From Pseudomonadota bacterium (lineage in GTDB: Bacteria; Pseudomonadota; Gammaproteobacteria; SZUA-229), in the NCBI GenBank assembly GCA_030836935.1, contig JAUPMA010000152.1, positions 1 through 9,658 of the forward strand: a stretch of DNA of 9,658 bases, in the 5' to 3' direction. Position numbers and translations under genes: made by a program. This document shows, in pieces, positions 6,563 through 9,658 of the stretch; positions within the stretch are counted from its first letter, which is position 1; each line of letters opens with the position of its first letter. The notes beneath the pieces are model-generated. The model saw only the letters and a list, made by a program, of their open reading frames with translations. It was not told the origin of the DNA and did not search any database.

Positions 6563-7564
6563 TTATTTACCCAGTACAATTTCCAGAATTTCCCGGTGGG
6601 CCGCTGCCTGGAGACGCGGCCCGAACTGGCTCACTACACGAGCCGCGGCCAGGCTGGCAATATTGCCGGCCTCGTAATAGGAATGCCCGTGAGTAATACC
6701 ATATAAAAACGCTCCGGCAAACATATCACCGGCACCATTGCTGTCAACGGCCCTGACCGGATGTGATGAAATGTCCATCACATGCTTGCCGTCATACACC
6801 AGCGCCCCCCTGCCACCGAGAGTGATTGCAAATGTGTCTGCCACCTTTTTCAGCGCCGCAACCGCCTCATCCAGCGAATCGCTGCCGGCCCAGGTTTTGG
6901 CTTCATGTTCATTGCAAAACAGCAAATCAACCCGCTTGCCAATCATCCCGGCCAGGCCGTCACGGAAAAACTTCACCATCGCCGGATCAGAAAAAGTCAG
7001 CGCAGTTTTGACGCCGTTTTCTTCCGCAATCCTGCGCGCCTCAATCGCGGCATGGCGACCGGTATCGGATGTAACCAGATAACCTTCGATATAAAGATAC
7101 TCCGAATTGATCAAGGCATCCTGATGCAGCTCATCCACTGAAAAGGTTTCGGTAATTCCCAGAAAGGTATTCATGGTGCGTTCGGCATCCGGTGTCACCA
7201 TCACCAGACACTTGCCGGTAATGCCATCCTTGCGAACTCCATTGCCCAGATTGGAATCCACACCGGCCGCTTGCAGATCACGAATATAAAAATCGCCAAG
7301 CTCATCATTGGCCACCTTGCAGGAATAAAAGGACTTACCTCCAAAATAACTCACTGCAATAATCGTGTTCGCCGCCGAGCCGCCACAGGCCTTTTTGCCT
7401 GCAAAGGCATCCAGATGTGCAATCAGCCGATGCTGGCGCGGTTCATCCACCAGTGTCATTACGCCTTTATCAATACCATACTTGCCAAAAAATTCGTCAT
7501 GCACTTCAAATTCCATATCCACCAGTGCGTTGCCGATGCCGTAAACGTGATATTTCTTCTTCAT
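6563..7564 (-). CDS. PfkB-family carbohydrate/adenosine kinase
   Basis: 333 residues, a complete ribokinase-fold sugar or nucleoside kinase of the type usually annotated as adenosine kinase in proteobacteria. It would phosphorylate the hydroxymethyl group of its substrate using ATP. Seen: GNALVD near the N-terminus (11-16), with the substrate-side aspartate; the glycine-rich GGSAANT of PfkB signature 1 (61-67) continuing to FGG (74-76); the nucleotide-side ITLGGRGALV (247-256); and signature 2, DSNGAGDMFAGAF (274-286), with anion-hole GAG and catalytic base Asp280. Substrate choice cannot be read from the sequence; adenosine is the best guess by overall similarity. A Shine-Dalgarno AAGG (7572-7575) sits 7 bases before the ATG. 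It lies between holA and an exported-protein gene, outside its usual metabolic context, and interrupts the housekeeping blocks. Confidence 0.88.
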   Translation of the reverse strand: MKKKYHVYGIGNALVDMEFEVHDEFFGKYGIDKGVMTLVDEPRQHRLIAHLDAFAGKKACGGSAANTIIAVSYFGGKSFYSCKVANDELGDFYIRDLQAAGVDSNLGNGVRKDGITGKCLVMVTPDAERTMNTFLGITETFSVDELHQDALINSEYLYIEGYLVTSDTGRHAAIEARRIAEENGVKTALTFSDPAMVKFFRDGLAGMIGKRVDLLFCNEHEAKTWAGSDSLDEAVAALKKVADTFAITLGGRGALVYDGKHVMDISSHPVRAVDSNGAGDMFAGAFLYGITHGHSYYEAGNIASLAAARVVSQFGPRLQAAAHREILEIVLGK

Positions 7565-7596
7565 ATTCTTGCCTTAAAAATCGAATAAAGATGTTT

Positions 7597-7654
7597 GACA
7601 CAGAGACGCGAGTCACAGAGATATTATTTAAAAAACACTCTGTGTCTCTGTGTC
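7597..7654. repeat. Large inverted repeat with CACAGAG units in the holA-kinase gap
   Basis: Perfect 11-base arms (GACACAGAGAC at 7597-7607, its complement at 7644-7654) enclose a second complementary pair of 6 bases (7615-7620 with 7638-7643), leaving a 7-base bulge and a 17-base AT-rich loop. The right arm is an exact tandem of the 8-mer CTCTGTGT (7638-7653). The element begins within the holA TAG stop. On the minus strand no T run follows, so it is a poor terminator for holA; a T run lies beyond the right arm only when read on the plus strand. From memory, CACAGAG-based palindromes of this kind are dispersed in many environmental proteobacterial genomes. It probably acts as an mRNA-end hairpin or is a passive repeat. 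Confidence 0.8.
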
Positions 7655-8661
7655 TATTTTTTTGCAATCTGTGTAACGAGTATCAGCAACTCATCCCAGG
7701 CGCGATCGGATTTGAATCCGGGCTCCATGCCCTTGCTCATTTTGTCCAGCCGCGCACAGCGTTTCAGAAACTGTTTCCAGCGCGTCGTGTTATGACGCTG
7801 CAGGGCCTGGCCAACCAGCGCCCGGCGATTTTCCCAGACCCCGGCCTTGATCACCGCTGCCTCGGCAGACAAACCGGATTCGCTCATTTGCAGCAGGGAA
7901 CGTACTTCGCGGCTCAGGGCCCAGGCGGCCAGTGTCAACGCTTCACCTTCAGCCTGCAACCCGGCTACCATGCGCACCGCGCGTGACACATCCGCAGCCA
8001 GTACCGCATCCACCAGATCATAAACACTGTAACGCGCGCTATCGGCAACCGCGTCCACCACCTGTTGCACACTGATGCCGGTTGCACCGTACAACAACAA
8101 TAATTTATCCACTTCCTGCGCGGCCGCCAGCAAATTGCCCTCAACCCGTTCCGCCAGCAATGCCGCTGCGCCATTTGCCGGCTGCATGCCGCGATCACGC
8201 ATACGCTGTTCAATCCAGCGCGGCAATTCGGCAACATTGACCGGCCAGCATTGAATCACCGCGCCCGCTTCATCCAGCGACTTGAACCATTTGCTGTTTC
8301 TGGCGGCACTTTCAATTTTACCGGCACTGACAATCAGCACCGCATCATCCGCCGGACGCGCCGCATAAGCCTGCAATACATCGCTGCCCTGCTTGCCAGG
8401 CTTGCCCGAAGGCAAACGCAATTCCAGTATGCGTTTATCGGCAAACAGCGACAGGCTGTTACCGGCATCCAGCAACTGCTGCCATTCAAAATGCGCATCC
8501 GCTTCCAGCACTTCGCGTTCGTTGAAACCCTGTGCGCGAGCCTTTGCCCGCAGCGCATCAGTCACTTCCATCACCTGCAATGATTCATCCCCGCTGACAA
8601 AATAAACCGGCAGAAAATTTTTCTGCAAATGCGCCTTGATCTGATCGGGGCGGAGTTTCAT
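7654..8661 (-). CDS. holA: DNA polymerase III subunit delta HolA
   Basis: 335 residues (E. coli 343). HolA is the clamp-loader subunit that opens the beta sliding clamp at replication start sites. The N-terminus MKLRPDQIKAHL and PVYFVSGDES (18-27), the SLFADKRILELRLPSGKPG run (71-89) that carries the clamp-contacting region, the central GNLLAAAQEVDKLLLL (175-190), and the RYSVYDLVDAVL segment (210-221) and C-terminal collar helices are all typical. It starts 10 bases after the lptE stop without an obvious Shine-Dalgarno sequence, so translation is probably coupled to lptE. The stop codon is part of a large inverted repeat. leuS-lptE-holA is a conserved gammaproteobacterial operon. Confidence 0.96.
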   Translation of the reverse strand: MKLRPDQIKAHLQKNFLPVYFVSGDESLQVMEVTDALRAKARAQGFNEREVLEADAHFEWQQLLDAGNSLSLFADKRILELRLPSGKPGKQGSDVLQAYAARPADDAVLIVSAGKIESAARNSKWFKSLDEAGAVIQCWPVNVAELPRWIEQRMRDRGMQPANGAAALLAERVEGNLLAAAQEVDKLLLLYGATGISVQQVVDAVADSARYSVYDLVDAVLAADVSRAVRMVAGLQAEGEALTLAAWALSREVRSLLQMSESGLSAEAAVIKAGVWENRRALVGQALQRHNTTRWKQFLKRCARLDKMSKGMEPGFKSDRAWDELLILVTQIAKK

Positions 8662-8671
8662 AACGCGGATT

Positions 8672-9304
8672 TCATTGTGCCTGCGGTGATTGAACAGCTG
8701 AACTTTTTTTCTGCGCCACCGCCTGCAGGCGCAACATGATCAACCGCACCATATCCTGCTGCATGTCACGCAACAGATCGGCTTCTTCATCGCTCTTGCC
8801 CAGCACATCTTCCGGATCAAACAGAAAATCACGGCTCAGTTCCAGCGTTTGCTCCGGCACAAAAAAATTCCCTGCGCCGCTGAGTTCAATGGCGATGGCG
8901 TAATGCAGTTCATATTCACGCACCCGGCCTTTTGAATCGACCGACAACACGCGCTTGCCCTGTTTTTCCCTGATAACACGCAACACGGTTGCTTGTGATT
9001 TTTCATCAACCACACCATTCGTATCCGTTACATTCTGCACAATGTGGATGCCACTGGTTTCAAGACTGCGCTTGAGACTGCGCACCAGCTCGCTGTTCAT
9101 GTTATCGGCCCGGATAACAGTAATCGCCATTTGCGGCGGCAACTGGTAGGCGCCACGCAAATGATAGCCGCATGACGGCAGCAGAAAGCTGCAAGTAACA
9201 AGTAGCAAGGAAAACAAAACACAGCGCGTCCTGAAAACAAGAATTTCCGCCCTGACCGGCTTTTTCCTTGTTCCTTGCAACTTGTCACTTGCTATCTTTT
9301 TCAT
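8672..9304 (-). CDS. lptE: LPS-assembly lipoprotein LptE with extended signal region
   Basis: 210 residues (E. coli 193). LptE is the outer-membrane lipoprotein that plugs the LptD barrel and helps deliver lipopolysaccharide to the cell surface. The lipobox LPSC places the lipidated cysteine at residue 45, followed by the family's GYHLRGAYQLPPQM start. Later landmarks are SLKRSLETSGI (77-87), the VREYELHYAIAIEL strand (about 128-141), LSRDFLFDPEDVLGKSDEE (about 156-174) and the helix QQDMVRLIMLRL. The lead before the cysteine is 44 residues, about twice the usual, with a basic region of about 27 residues. Its ATG shares ATGA with the leuS stop, which favours this start; a TTG at 9215-9217 would give a 15-residue lead lacking any basic residue and seems worse. 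The extension coincides with an inverted repeat at 9191-9292. Translation is probably coupled to leuS. Confidence 0.93.
   Translation of the reverse strand: MKKIASDKLQGTRKKPVRAEILVFRTRCVLFSLLLVTCSFLLPSCGYHLRGAYQLPPQMAITVIRADNMNSELVRSLKRSLETSGIHIVQNVTDTNGVVDEKSQATVLRVIREKQGKRVLSVDSKGRVREYELHYAIAIELSGAGNFFVPEQTLELSRDFLFDPEDVLGKSDEEADLLRDMQQDMVRLIMLRLQAVAQKKSSAVQSPQAQ
9191..9292. repeat. Inverted repeat inside the 5' coding end of lptE
   Basis: Two 20-base arms, 9191-9210 (GCAAGTAACAAGTAGCAAGG) and 9273-9292 (CCTTGCAACTTGTCACTTGC), are complementary at 18 of 20 positions and flank 62 bases. Both lie in the lptE reading frame: the arm near the start encodes ASDKLQG (residues 5-11) and the far arm encodes LLLVTC (residues 33-38), the hydrophobic core of the signal peptide. 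This is the style of a dispersed palindromic repeat inserted in a coding region. The near arm begins 9 bases inside the ATG, so a fold in the message could affect initiation. Confidence 0.8.
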
Positions 9305-9658
9305 ATAACCAGATTCACCAGACGTCCCGGCACCACAATTATTTTCTTCGGCTCCTTGCCTTCAATAAATGTTTTGACGTGATTATTCTCCAGCGCCAGT
9401 TTCTCGATAGCCGATTTGTCCGCACTCGCCGGCACTTCAATCTTGCCGCGCAATTTGCCATTCACCTGAATCATCAGTTCGATGCTGTCGCGCACCAGAG
9501 CCGATGCATCAAATTGCGGCCAGGGTTGTTCAACCGCCGCACCAGTACCGCCCAGACACCGCCACAGTTCATGACTGATGTGCGGCACGATGGGCGACAG
9601 CATCAATACGATGGATTGCAATGCTTCCTGCATCACGGCGCGACCCTGCGCGCTGTCA
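9301..9658 (-). CDS. leuS: Leucyl-tRNA synthetase LeuS, C-terminal part (5' end beyond window)
   Basis: About 118 codons of the 3' end, open through the window edge. LeuS charges tRNA-Leu in the cytoplasm. The visible part covers the end of the class I anticodon-binding helical domain (the ALQSIVLMLSPIVPHISHELW stretch, typical of LeuS) and the LeuS-specific C-terminal domain that contacts the tRNA elbow, with VNGKLRGKIEVPASADK, FIEGKEPKKIIVVPGRLVNLVI and the stop. The nucleotide-binding, editing and KMSKS parts lie outside the window. The stop TGA overlaps the lptE ATG as ATGA. Identification is secure. Confidence 0.96.
   Translation of the reverse strand, partial: DSAQGRAVMQEALQSIVLMLSPIVPHISHELWRCLGGTGAAVEQPWPQFDASALVRDSIELMIQVNGKLRGKIEVPASADKSAIEKLALENNHVKTFIEGKEPKKIIVVPGRLVNLVI

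Noticed and set aside
6517..6579. Upstream in-frame start for the exported protein
   Set aside because: It would overlap the kinase by 17 bases and put 21 polar residues before the signal peptide; the inner ATG gives a normal signal peptide.
7595..7623. Perfect TTGACA (-35) on the plus strand with a TATTAT downstream
   Set aside because: The spacer would be 21 bases, too long, and transcription would run antisense into holA. The TTGACA is part of the palindrome arm.
7597..7654. Large palindrome as an intrinsic terminator for holA
   Set aside because: The holA transcript has no T run after the hairpin; the nearby T run is downstream only in the plus-strand direction, where no gene ends.

Overview
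The window is a run of eleven genes, all on the minus strand, so transcription goes from position 9658 down to 1. It looks like the chromosome of a gammaproteobacterium outside the Enterobacterales. The evidence is RlmH, RsfS, NadD, LptE and HolA proteins that read clearly as gammaproteobacterial, and the leuS-lptE-holA plus proA-nadD-rsfS-rlmH blocks familiar from Pseudomonas-like and purple-sulfur or sulfur-oxidizer-like genomes. Base composition is moderate by eye. No species can be named from sequence alone.

In transcription order. Block 1 (9658-7654) is a housekeeping operon: the 3' end of leuS (leucyl-tRNA synthetase), lptE (LPS-assembly lipoprotein, sharing ATGA with leuS) and holA (DNA polymerase III delta subunit). 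Block 2 (7564-6157) is a PfkB-family sugar or adenosine kinase followed by a small exported protein with two cysteines, probably ended by a weak terminator. Block 3 (6007-2945) is a single-domain PilZ protein carrying the residues expected for c-di-GMP binding, followed by a 899-residue DUF1631 protein with a long glycine-rich linker. Block 4 (2866-5) is proA (proline synthesis), nadD (NAD synthesis), rsfS (ribosome silencing factor) and rlmH (23S rRNA pseudouridine methyltransferase), the last three tightly packed. There are no tRNA, rRNA, CRISPR, transposase or phage genes.

Blocks 1 and 4 serve core metabolism, translation, replication and envelope assembly. Blocks 2 and 3 are an accessory insertion between them, and block 3 suggests c-di-GMP signalling. 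The most interesting non-coding structures are two inverted repeats of dispersed-element type. One lies inside the start of lptE: its two arms encode the N-terminal basic region and the hydrophobic core of the signal peptide. The other starts in the holA stop codon and fills much of the holA-kinase gap. A third hairpin overlaps a plausible proA promoter.
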